Assembly (NCBI GenBank): GCA_004154925.1 | Contig: QJNS01000040.1 | Location: 62,001 to 126,000 of the forward strand | Source: Monosporascus cannonballus | Taxonomy: Eukaryota; Ascomycota; Sordariomycetes; Xylariales | Reading direction: 5' to 3' | Length of the DNA stretch: 64,000 nucleotides | Shown here: positions 37,301-48,710 of the stretch, in pieces | Position numbering within the stretch: the stretch's first letter is position 1 | How the letters are laid out: each line of letters opens with the position of its first letter | The notes under the pieces: model-generated | Told to the model about the DNA's origin: nothing | The model's database searches: none | Seen by the model: the letters and a program-made list of their open reading frames with translations, nothing else | Translations under genes and position numbers: made by a program

Positions 37301-39744
37301 TTTATTAAAATTAAAAAAGGATATAAATAAAAAATATTTTTTAAAATAAAATACGGACTGTGTAAATATTTGGTTACATTAATAGGATTTACGAACGTAT
37401 TAGCGACTTTTTAGCAAAAAATTAATTATATATTACAAAAATATTTTTATATTTTTATCGTCTATTATTTCTACAATATGTTTATTTTTTAAAAAATAAT
37501 AAAAATATATTTAAGATATATTTATAAAGTCTTTTATGTTTTACAGAACGTAAGGTTATTTGTTACTATAAAAAAAGTTAATTTTATATATAGGAAATGG
37601 AATATCTGAAACATATTATTATTTTAGGATATATTAAAATAAACCCTAATAAAATTATTATAATTATAAAATAATAAACGTTAATAATAATTAAGAAAAT
37701 ATAAGTATTTTTTGGATTTGCTAATTATTATAAGAAGTTTATTCGAAATTTTAACAAAATAATTATATATTTAATAATTCATACGAAAACAAAAATTGAA
37801 AAAAACGTTAAATACGGAAAAAATATTTCAGGATATGAAAAACATAATTCTTAATAAGCTAATATTAATTATATACAATTTAAACTGTCCCGTTAAATTA
37901 ACAACCGATATTTCGGATTACGCGTTAAACGTAATAATCGGATAACGAAATAATTAAAGCAAATTATATTTTATTATATTTTTTTCCTATCAATTAAAAA
38001 AACCATATTTAATTATGGTATTCCAGATAAGGAATTTTTGGCCCTTATTATGGTATTTCGAGAATTTAGGTATTTTCTAAAAGGAAACTTATACCAGATT
38101 AAGGTTTATACGGATTATTAAAATTTTACTCGATTTATTACGACCAAAAATTTACAAAAAAATAATTAAAATATACGGAAAAATTGGCGAATTTCGATTT
38201 CGTTATTATTTACAAGAAACAATTAGAAAACGGCAAAGCAAATATTTTAAGCAAATAATTAAATTTCAAAAAGAATTAATCGAAATTAACCATATAATTT
38301 TTAATATTATTATAAAAAAGTATTTACGCTTATAACAAATTGCAATAATTCGGATAATACCTTATAATATATATCATAAAATTTAATAACATAATAATAA
38401 TTTTTCGAAAAACCAAAAAATAAATCAAATATAAAGTTTTAAAAAATAATAAAAAGGTTTAATACGAAAAATATACGAATATTAGTTATATAGATATTTA
38501 GGGATTTATAAAACCCTAAAATTTTTTTAACGTATATATTTTTTTCTTAAAATAAAATTAATAATATAAAAAATTATACGGCATTATAATATTTGCGCCA
38601 AAATAAAAATTTGATAATATAAGTTATACGGAAAATTATAGCCATTATTAGTTATAAAGTAACTATAATATTTAATTATATTCGACTTTATTATTAAACT
38701 TTTTATGTTAAAAAACTTAATTACAGAAATATATTACGATAACATTTTCGTAACCGTCGACCGATTTATAAAATTGTTTTTATTTTTATTATATTATAAA
38801 GATATAAATATTAATTAATTAACATATATTCTTTTTAAATATACTTTTAATACATACCAATTATTAATAAATATATATTAAATAATGGATTAATTTTTGT
38901 ATTACAGTTTTAATAAGGTTTAATAATATAAATCGGGTTAAATCACAAATTATTTAATATATTTAAACCTTAAATAAATAAATAAATAAAACGAATAAAT
39001 TAAATTTTAAAAACTTATTTACAATATTATATTAATTACGAGTAAAATAATTAAGTTAAGAAATTATTAATCATATAATTAATTTATAATATTAATTATT
39101 TCAAAAATATTAAAATAATACTTATAAACGTAAATTTTGGTTTTATTGCAGAATTTTACAGAAAAATACGTAATAACGGTTTAATTAATATCAAAATAAT
39201 CTTTACGTTAAAATAATTATAATAACTATATCAAAAAATAAAAACAGAATTAGAATTCGTATAGAACCAAATAAGCAAATATTATAACCAAAATAAATTA
39301 AAAGGATTAATTTTCGAAAAAGGGAAAATAGTTTTCCTTATTATAAAAAATATCCAAACAAAATAACTTCATAAGATATGCGATTTTAAATATATTGGTT
39401 TATAAAAAATCGTTAAGAAAATCTCAGAAAATAATTACGAATTATAAATGTTACCAAAAGTTAAATTTTATTCAATTTTTTATACTTCCTTATTTTAATT
39501 AATAACGGATATAATTAAAATATATACGGCATAAAATAATGTGGAAATAAAAGACGAATAAATATACGAAATGGAAAAAAATTCGATATACGAAAACAAA
39601 ACGGATTTACCCAGTACCTAATTAAATGAAAAAAACACCCGGACTCCGAAAATACCTGGGAACCCGCCAAAAATCTCATTAGCGCCCAGCGCTTATTAAA
39701 GAATTTCCATTAGCAATAGTGGAACCACCCGAAATAATAATATC
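34398..39744 (+). pseudogene. gag-pol relic of A3
   Basis: Gag starts near 34,490 (LEKEVRQLKIT). The RT active-site trace is YYFYNMFIF near 37,464-37,490. The integrase C-terminal module lies at about 39,300-39,490 and the chromodomain at about 39,546-39,690, where HPDSENTWEPAKNLISAQRL is perfectly readable. This last segment is much less mutated than the rest. B2 is inserted 50 bp downstream. Confidence 0.8.
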
Positions 39745-39749
39745 CTAGT

Positions 39750-40179
39750 TGTTACAGGAACAAGGGTTCCTGTCTCGAAAAGACCAACCTTTAAGGTCTA
39801 ACGCGGACCTGTCACGGCTAAACTCCGGACGGAAAGTTTGGCTCTTAAAGTGATCTGGTTGATCTGGGTGATCTGGGGACCAGATCATATAGATCACATA
39901 GATCACATAGATCCACGACATACTCACTTTAGGGAATTGGGATATATAATGAATCGGTCTTTTATATAAATAGCACCTACTTAATTTTCGCTTTTTAGCT
40001 ATTAAATTAAGTTTTTAGTTCAGAGGTAATTATATTGTTTTCTAATTAAGGGAAAAGTATTTAAATCTTTTTAACGAATAAATTATTAATTTATTTTTCG
40101 CCTTATTATTATTTGTGAATTAAGATCTATTTCGGATATTGCTTATACTTCCAGATGGATATATAATAAGTTCGTTATA
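39750..40179 (+). repeat. 5' LTR of B2 (430 bp)
   Basis: It begins TGTTACAGGAACAAGG and ends CGTTATA. Near 39,855-39,915 it has short direct repeats of GATCTGG and ATAGATCACATAGATC. The TATATAA-type word near 39,947 could be a promoter element (inference). Confidence 0.9.
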
Positions 40180-40479
40180 TTTTAGTAATTCTTTAATTAA
40201 TAGCCGACAAATAATTTAAAGCTCAGTTAAAGTATAAGCTTTTTTAAACTTAATGCAAACGATAATATAAGATAATGTTTAAAAGATAAATAATATACCT
40301 GATTCCCGTTATTGGCTGGTAAAGTGTTATTAATATAATTTAACGCTTTATTTCTTATTAAAGCAGTTTTCTAATTAATTAATAATATGGCACTTTCGAC
40401 CACTCGATTTTAAGAAAGTTTTTTTTAATCCCAGTAACAACCCTTATTTGTAAGGGAGATAATTAAGGTATAAGAGGTT

Positions 40480-41600
40480 AAGATAAGTGAAGACGAAAAA
40501 AAATACCCAGCCGGAAATCAAAAAGGAAAAGTACCAAAATATTTAACTGGAAAAGAAGAGCTTATTATGAAAAAAAGGTTAAACTTTTTAGCCCAAAAGG
40601 TTAAAAGCTTAAAAAAAGAGAATATTTGATTTGCTAAAGAAAAAAAACCGGCTTTTCCATAATTCGGCTCCCTTAAAGGACGAAGTTAAGGAAATGGTTT
40701 TTAACTATTTTCGTACGGCGCGAAACGATTACAGCAACAGAAAACCTCGATTTTACCATTATTTGGCGCAAATTAATTACGAAAAGGAACCGTATTATTT
40801 CTCAGTTATTACGGAATGCTTAACGTTAAGGGTTACAAACTAAGTTTTCTTAAGCCTTATAATGGATTTAGGGATATAAAAGGATTCTTGGTTTAGGCCA
40901 GATTTTATCTTAAATTTTATAAGAGTTTTTTGACGGAGGATTATCACAAGATAATGGCTATTTTTTAGTTACTTATTGGAAAAGTTCTTTTATAATTCGA
41001 ATTAATTATAAAGGATTATTTGCAAAATTATCCCGACGAATCCTGAAACATAATTAATTATATTTTTAGCAAATATAAATATTTCGAGAAAAAAATGCGA
41101 ATTTTATTTAAAAACTTAAATAAACAAATAATATATAATTAAATAGCTTTATTTCCTTCGCCAGATTAAATTAGCATCCGAATATATAATTAAATTTAAT
41201 CGTTTAACAGTTATTTTTAATATGTTAGAAAACGTATTATTTTATTCTTATTATAACGGCTTAAAACGTTAGGTTAAGGATAAGCTATATATGGAATTTA
41301 AGATAGGGTTCTTTGCAAAATATACCGATAAGGTTATTATTGCCGACCGATATACCTTTGATCGGTACCTTAAGAAAAAAGGGACCGGCAAACGAAGCGA
41401 TAATAAAAGTTTTAGTAACCGAATTAAGAAGGATAAGGGTAAGCTTTAGAAGGAAGCGAGTTCCGCTTTAAAAAAGTCTAAGAAAAACAAATCCAAAATA
41501 AAGTGTTTTAATTATGGCAAAAAGGGGCATTTTAAAAGCAAATATCGCTTTCTTATTAAGAAGGATTCCAAGAAAAAAGGAATTTTTTAACCCTAGAAAA
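40480..41600 (+). pseudogene. gag relic of B2
   Basis: Readable segments include PKYLTGKEELIMKKRLNFL, DEVKEMVFNYFRTARNDYSN and NYEKEPYYFSVITECLTL (70-codon open stretch 40,631-40,843). A CCHC zinc knuckle lies at about 41,499-41,560 as KCFNYGKKGHFKSKYRF, where two of the three Cys are now Tyr (TGC/TGT to TAC/TAT, the RIP change). Structural capsid/nucleocapsid role is known for this protein class. Confidence 0.75.
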
Positions 41601-41699
41601 AAGTTAGGACGATTAAACAAAAAACCGATAATAAGGTAAAAAAGAAGGAGAAAGAAATCAGTTTAATTTCCTCCTAACTAGAATTTATTATTACTATAA

Positions 41700-44600
41700 T
41701 TATTCAAATCTAGAACAATATTTTAACGTACGAGGATTATCTTATTTACCAGGATTTTAAGGTTAAGGTCTATAAGTATTACTTAGGATAAACGGTTTTT
41801 AGAATAATTATAAAGTTAAAATACTAATATTACTATAATTTTTAGAAATATAAGATATATATAAAGGACGGTTAATTTCGACCAGATATTAATAATTATA
41901 AATAATTATTTTGGGAATTCCGTAAATTTCCAAAATGTATTATTTACCGGAAGATATTACCGGTAAACTTGTACGACCAGTTATACTTTACCGTTTGTTA
42001 CCGTAACGATTATTTCGTCCATTTTAAAGCTAAAGAAAATAACGATTTTTGGCCTGGATGGGACGAAGAAATATTTACCAAATTAAATGATGCATGTAGA
42101 TATACAGAAACTCCCCGATAGTTAAAATACCTTAGGTTTTATTATTTACATCTTAATTTAAAACGGAATCGAAAGGCCATATCGTAAAGATATTTATGTT
42201 ACACTTTAACATTTTGTATTTAATATAAGCTTTTAAATATGGAAATATTTTTTTCGGAGGTATACCTTTTCGACCCCATAACATAAGAAATATAAAACTA
42301 AGGATTAAGTCAAAAAGAAATAATGATTTTCGGATGTTAGTTGGGCAGAAAAAAATGGTATAAATACTTAAATAATTATTATACCAAATACGTAATTAAG
42401 AAGGTTCGAAAATGAAAACGTTTTTTCGTAAGCAGATTATATTAATCAAAAAATAGCAAAGGTTTTCGAAAGTAAGGGATCGAGAAGCCCGAATATATAA
42501 AACCTTATATAAGGTAACTAAAGGATTATGCAATTAAATCAAAATTTCTTTACGATATAAAAATAAAACGTTTAAAATTATAATCCATTTAGGAAGAAAA
42601 GGTAATTTTATTTATTTTATAATGGCAGAAAAATATCAGATTTTTTGGAAATATAAGTTGAAATCTTATAAGTTACGTACGGTAAACGAAAACTTGTTTA
42701 CATACGAAAACGGACGAATATTTTGAAAAATTAAAGAATTTTTAGTACGGATTTAAGGATGTTAAAAATGGATTTCGTTAAATATTGCCGATATTTCCGG
42801 ATACGATATTATCCTGGGAATATTATGGTTCAGGTTTAACATTTTACATATTAATTAAAAGTATTAAATATTTTTATAGGAAAACAAATTACCCAAAAAA
42901 ATAACCAAAAAATTTGGTATGTTATGAAAAAAGTTCAGATTGCAAATTAAATTTCCATAATATTACCTATGTATTAACGGTTTAAGAAATTATTTAAAAA
43001 TAAGGAAAATTATAAATTACCACCATATAGTTAATAAGATTATAAAATACTTATTAAGGAAAAATATTATCTTAAATTTTACAAGATTTATTATATAAAT
43101 TTTAATAAATTAAAGGCTTTATAGAAAAGTATTTAATTTAATGTAAAAAAAGAATATATTTAATTTGTTGATTTTCCCGCAGGATATCCCGTCCTTATGG
43201 TACTAAAGATTAAGGAAGGAAATTAAAAAATTAATAAAAACAGAATTTTGGTTTTTAGAAAAATCATTAATTATAAATAATTAAACGATATTACGATTAA
43301 AAACGGATATTTTTTAACCCTTATAAGTACGTTAAAAAAGAACGCTAGTAAAATAAAGTGGTTTATTGCATTTAATTTTTAAAACGGTTATTACCGTATT
43401 AAAATAATAAAAAGAGAAAAATAAAAAACGGTTTTTAAAATAATATATAGATTTTATAAATACAGAATAATACTTATAGGACTTATTAATATTTTTGCTA
43501 ATTTTTAACAATTAAATATAATTATTTTCAAAAAATTCCTGGATAAATTTATGTTCGTTTATCTTGACGACATCCTTATCTATTCCAAAACCTTTAAAGA
43601 GCACAAAAAGCAAATGGCCTAAATGTTCCATATTTTGAACGAAATAAATATCCGAATTAACCTGGCCAAAAACATATGGCATACGCAGAAACTAAACTTT
43701 TTAAAATATATTCTTACCTCCGGTCAAATTTAGATTTAACGTTTTAAGATAAAAGTAATTAAGAACTGGCCCATCCTTAATAAGGCGACCATTATAAACA
43801 TCCGGCAGATCTTAAGATTTACGGGTTATATACGCGGCTTGATTAAGGGATACGGAAATATAATTAGGCCGTTAACGAAATTTACCATTAAGGAGTACGT
43901 AAAAAAGGAATTTAAACTTTTAAAAAATATAAAAAAAAGCGTTTTAAGTATTAAAGGATGTAATTATTAATAAACCTATAATGAAATTACTTAATATAAA
44001 TAAAAAAAGTTTAAAAACGAATACTTTAAATTATATATTAAGTATCGTCCTAAAATAATTAAAGGATAACGGCAAATAATACCTAGTGGCATATTATTTA
44101 AAAGCATTCCGAAATGCAAAATTCAAATATTTAATTTATAATAAAAAGTTATTAACGATTATTAACACTTTTAAAAAATAAGAACCTGTCTTTAACGGAA
44201 TAAAAAGAACTTTTCGATATTTATTTTAATTATAAAAACTTTACCAGATTTATAAAAGTATAAAAATTAAATAAACGATATAAAATTTAAATAATTTTCT
44301 TATTTAAATTTAATTTTAAAATATATTATATCAAAGGAAAAAAGATTTAGGCAGATATTCTTAATCGCAAAGGCGATTATAACTTTAAAGTTCCCAAAAA
44401 AAACATGCAAATGCTATAATATAACAAAGATAGGACTATGTAACTATACGAAATATTAAAAAAACTAACTTCCGAATTTTTAATGCGGTTTAGGAATTTT
44501 TATAATTTAAAAAAACGGAAGGAAATTTAATAACTAAAAAGATAACTAAGAAAGTAATTATTATATTATGGCAAAGTTTATAATTTAAAGGATTAATAAG

Positions 44601-45900
44601 AACGGTTCGTAAAGGAATTTTACGAAAACTTATTATACGGATATTAAGGAATTTTCAAAATTACCAGATGAATATAAGAAAAATACGACTTTCTACAATT
44701 ACGCCAAATAATTTAAAAAGTAATTAAAAATTATAATATTTGTAACAAGGCTAAAATAATACGTTATAAGCCCTACGGGTTAATACAACTTATTAATATT
44801 CTTAACAAAATATAGAATATTATAATTTGGGATTTTATTATTAATTTTTTCATATTTAAAAAATTAATTATTAAAGTCGAATATAACGGAATCTAAATAA
44901 TAATTAATAAATTTACCAAATATAGGTACTTTTTAATTTTTAAAAGAAACGTAACGGTAAAATAATTAGCCTATGTTTTTATTAAATATTATTTCGATAA
45001 ATAAAATATATTAAAAAAAATTATTTCCGATAAAGATACGTTATTTATTTTAAAATTTAGTACCAATTTTTTCAAGTAAATAAGTACCAAACTCAAATTC
45101 TTAATAGCCTATTATCCTTAAATAAACGGCCAAATAATAAAATTAAACCAAATTTTAAAATAATATTTCCGAAGTTATATTAATTATTAATAAGATAATT
45201 GGATAAAGTTTTTATTATTAGCAAAAATTATTTACAATATATTTACTAATAAAAATATAAATATATCCTCTTTTATAGCTATATACGGATACGACATAAA
45301 GATAAAACGTCTTAAATAACCATTTAACAAAGCACCAAAAATTATTACGATTACCCTAAAAGCAGAAATACTAACGATAAAAATCAAAACGATCTAAACC
45401 CGTTTTCAAAATAAATTACGATTTTTTTAATAACGGATAACCCAATATTATAATAAGAAAAAAATTAAGAGACTAATTTTGGCGAAAAAAAAAACAAAAT
45501 TTACTTATTACGTTAAAAAGAAAAGGCAATTTTGAACATCTTATAGATTAAAACGAAAAAACCTAGCAATAAACTCGATTTTAAAAAGTTTGGCCCGTTC
45601 AAAATTAAAAAAGTTATTTCCAAAATTAATTACCGACTATCACTACTTAAAAATATAAAGATACACCCTGTTTTCCACATTTCTTTACTTAAATTAGCAC
45701 CTAAGAACGCCCCGTTAAAAACAGACCTGGAATTTGAAAAAGATTTTAACAAATACGAAGTTAAACAAATACTGGATTCCAAAACGGTTAAAAACGAAAT
45801 CCAGTACTTAGTTAAATGGGAAAAATACTTATACGAAAAAAACATATGGGAACTATTTAACAATTTGACAAATGCGATGGACCTAGTTATGACGTTTTAC
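41700..45900 (+). pseudogene. pol relic of B2
   Basis: RT keeps the intact active site as FVYLDDILIYS (YLDD at 43,559-43,570). The integrase zinc-binding region is at about 44,620-44,800 (YGLIQL at its end). The integrase C-terminal part and a chromodomain (EVKQILDSKTVKNEIQYL, VKWEKYLYEKN) lie at 45,560-45,870. The 77-codon minus-strand stretch at 45,630-45,863 is a shadow of the chromodomain. The frame is broken by RIP-type stops and some indels. Confidence 0.85.
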
Positions 45901-45959
45901 CGCCGAAATCCTAACCGACCGTCTTTAACGTAATTAATGTCGCAGGCGATAACGGTCCC

Positions 45960-46566
45960 CCGTTTAAATCCAAACCTTTGGCGTTTTAATCGAAAAAAAT
46001 AAACGCCTCCAAAACGGCGTCCATTTCAGATATAAGTTATACTTGCTTCGCATTTATGTGACGCCGCTTTTCTTTCATCCTTTTTCGTTTTTCCAACTGG
46101 TTTAACTCCAAACTTTCTTTTAACAACTTTGCCGCCCTTTTTTTAAGAAAGTTTTGTTAAAGGCGTAAGCGCCTTAATTTTCTAACAAATTCTTTCGACT
46201 TTTTATCTTATTAACGGCGTAACTCGGTTAATCTTTTTCCATCGCCTTTTATTCCTTTTTCGCAATTTCCTAATACGCCAGAAAATTATTTTCGGTTTTA
46301 CGCTGTTCGCGTAATAAACGATCTTGCGTTTCGTTTTTTTTTTGCAGCGAATTCATAATTAAAACGTTATAGGAAGAACGTTGCCGACGGATATAACAAT
46401 TACAACTTAAATATTTCAAAACGTAAAAATAATTAGTTTCGCCAAAACGAAAATAATTCCAATAAAAGAAAACCTGAATACCAAATTTTTTAATTAAATT
46501 AGCACAAGTATTACGGAAGCCGCGTTAATTTAACCGAGGTTTTCTCTTTTGGATACGACCTGTCAT
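45960..46566 (-). pseudogene. antisense accessory ORF of family B element (B2 copy)
   Basis: A frame opposite to pol begins with ATG (46,564-46,566): MTGRIQKRKPRLN, one TAA, RGFRNTCANLIKKFGIQVFF, YWNYFRFGETNYFYVLKYL, SCNCYIRRQRSSYN, LQKKNETQDRLLREQRKTEN, then after a frame change AAKLLKESLELNQLEKRKRM, KEKRRHINAKQ and FIFFD near the end. The stops are TAA/TAG where Gln codons are expected. Predicted product: about 220 residues, basic N-terminus followed by a long coiled coil. B1 carries the same frame at the same place. The layout matches the antisense frame of family A, which also ends near a conserved Trp. Confidence 0.6.
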
Positions 46567-46668
46567 AGTAAAATCAGCTAAGACATTTCCAAATTTTTTT
46601 TAATAAAACGAAAGTGGCGACCTACGGTTCTTATCTTTGGGACAAAGATTCTTAAAAAGAGGAAATAA

Positions 46669-47098
46669 TATTACAGGAACAAGGGTTCCTATCTCGAAGA
46701 AATTAATTTTTAAGGTTTAACGCGGACCTGTTACGGCTAAACTCCGGACGGAAAGTTTGGTTCTTAAAATAATCTGGTTGATCTGGGTGATTTAGGGACC
46801 AGATCACATAAATCACAAAGACTATATAGATTTACGACATACTCACTTTAGGGAATTAGGATATATAATAAATCGATCTTTTATATAAATAGCACTTACT
46901 TAGTTTTCGCTTTTTAGCTATTAATTTAAGTTTTTAGTTTAGAAGTAACTATACCGTTCTTTAATTAAGGGAAAGGTATTTAAATTTCTTTAACAAATAA
47001 ATTACTAAATTATTTTTCGCCTTATTATTACCTGCAAATCAAGACCCATTTCGCATACTGCTCATACCTCCAGATGGATGTATGACAGGTTCGTTACA
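46669..47098 (+). repeat. 3' LTR of B2 (430 bp)
   Basis: It begins TATTACAGGAACAAGG and ends TTCGTTACA. It differs from the 5' LTR mostly by C/T and G/A changes. It is preceded by the purine tract AAAAAGAGGAAATAA. Confidence 0.9.
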
Positions 47099-47127
47099 CT
47101 AGTCTTAAAATCCAAAAAGGAAAACCC

Positions 47128-47560
47128 TTAGTCCACCATATTCCAATCAATAACGTTTACCCCTTTTAAAGCTTAAACCTTAATTACGGATTCTAATTCC
47201 AATTATGCAAAGTTATTAAAATTATCTAAGAATTAAAAGGTACGATTAACAAATTTCCTACCTTAAAATTAATAATGCTAACATTAACGACATATGCAAA
47301 AAAAATATACAAAAGTTTCGGATAAAGATTTTTCGGCCGTTAGCTTTTTTTTTTAACTTTTTCGATTTTGCGATATAGCGATTAATTGTAAAAATAAAAT
47401 TTTTTATCCCGTCGTACGAACGACCTTAACAGATATATTCCTTATAACAAAAAACTTTGTTTATTATTTGGCAAATAAGCTGCCGAATAAAACAAAAAAA
47501 ATAAGGTATCACGTTAAAACTTTCGAATTTAATTAAATGAGCTAAGGTAAATCGTTATTC
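47128..47560 (-). pseudogene. antisense accessory ORF of family A element (A3 copy)
   Basis: Only the C-terminus is clearly readable: GVNVIDWNMVD followed by TAA (47,128-47,130), matching INWSTVN of A1 and IDWLSIN of A2. The upstream part is eroded. B2 inserted about 30 bp beyond its stop codon. Confidence 0.5.
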
Positions 47561-47656
47561 TGATTTGCGAAAATAACATTTGGACATACCGGAAAACATA
47601 TTAAAAATATGCGGAAAAAACTTACTAGAAGAAAAAAATTGTCAAGAGCAAAATTT

Positions 47657-47673
47657 GGAGAAAAGGGAGATTA
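47657..47673 (+). other. polypurine tract of A3
   Basis: GGAGAAAAGGGAGATTA directly precedes the 3' LTR start at 47,674. Confidence 0.6.
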
Positions 47674-48061
47674 TATTACAACCTAATAAATTACGGCCTC
47701 CAGGAACGGTCGTAACAAAAAAGGCCAAAAAACTATATAAATTAGGTTACGTAATGGATTACTAACTTACAGGTAATAAGCCAGTAAACCGGATTATTAA
47801 TTTACTAGTGTTAAGCTAATAAGCCGGATTACCAACTTATTAATGGTAAGTCAGTAAGCCGGATTAAGGATATATACGCTTATTAATTGCATAATTTAGA
47901 TAATTTTAGTTTGTAATATAATATCGTTAGCCAAGGCACCCTTGGTATTACGAGACGTAACATATTACTGTATTTATTGCTCAGATTCCCACGATACTCC
48001 TGCCAACATAAACCCGTCGACTTAAGGTTTAATAGTTGATTAAACCGTATAGCTCGTTATA
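47674..48061 (+). repeat. 3' LTR of A3, with tandem units absent from the 5' LTR
   Basis: It begins TATTACAACC and ends CTCGTTATA. Between about 47,755 and 47,870 it has three units built on GTAAGCCRGTAARCCGGATTA / CCAACTTA, whereas the 5' LTR has one such unit near 34,160-34,200. Confidence 0.8.
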
Positions 48062-48355
48062 ATTTAAAGTTTTAGCAAAGAAAGAAAAAGACTAGCGAAG
48101 AGGTAAAATTATTAATGTTTTTAAGTTATAAATAGAAAAAGTAAATTATAACGCTTAAGCAGCTTAGGTAGTTGTTAAGTGCAACTTATACGGATTTATA
48201 AAATTAAAAATATCGTAAAAATTTACATAATAGATTCGAAGTTGTGTTCCGTAATAATAAATGTAATTTACGTAACCCATTATGATAATAAGGCAATATT
48301 ATTTATATTATATAAAATAGTTATAAGTATAATTGTGTAAAATGTTTTTCCAAGG
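48062..48355. other. AT-rich strip with a degenerate LTR fragment
   Basis: The part at about 48,160-48,290 (with ACTTATACGGATTTATAAAA) is similar to the left half of a minus-strand family A LTR. No gene is seen. Confidence 0.4.
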
Positions 48356-48710
48356 TATAACGATTTAATATTACGATATAATAAAACGCGGGCTTCGAAA
48401 AACGGTTGTAAAAAGGTTTTTCAGAAAAGAAAATAGGTCCAGTTACGTAATAGCTCGACAGAATTTATCGTAAAGCTATTAAAGCCTGGTTCGATAAAAA
48501 CCGTAAAAATAATAATATATAAACATATTTATCTGTATAATTGAATAATATTAATTTATAATTATATTTTATTACTTTAAACAATTTTAATATTACGAAA
48601 CGCAATTTATTATTATATATATTATTTAAATATTTTCGATGTTTTTATTAACATAAACTCCGAGGATTTCAGATTAATAATCAACTAATCTTTAATCATT
48701 AAACGTTATA

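Larger units (their letters stand above)
39750..47098 (+). mobile_element. Ty3/gypsy family B element B2, full length (7,349 bp), nested in A3
   Basis: Two LTRs of 430 bp and a perfect duplication CTAGT (39,745-39,749 and 47,099-47,103) bound it. It contains gag with a zinc knuckle, pol with RT, integrase and chromodomain on the plus strand, and an accessory frame on the minus strand. It is less RIP-mutated than most other copies in the window, and is younger than A3 because it sits inside it. Confidence 0.95.
33954..48061 (+). mobile_element. Ty3/gypsy family A element A3, split by element B2
   Basis: The left LTR begins TGTTACGACC at 33,954; the right LTR ends CGTTATA at 48,061. Flanks are ATTTA (33,949-33,953) and ATTTA (48,062-48,066), an apparent 5-bp duplication. 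Gag-pol is on the plus strand. B2 interrupts it just after the chromodomain, with its own duplication CTAGT. Removing B2 gives an element of about 6.75 kb, the same as A1 and A2. Because ATTTA is common in such AT-rich sequence, an alternative start at 34,073 (second TGTTACGACC) cannot be excluded. Confidence 0.8.

Noticed and set aside
46000..46566. MADS-like or other known DNA-binding domain in the antisense frame of B2
   Set aside because: A vague pattern (basic start, then hydrophobic strand) was noticed, but key residues of such domains are not present; only basic plus coiled-coil can be said.
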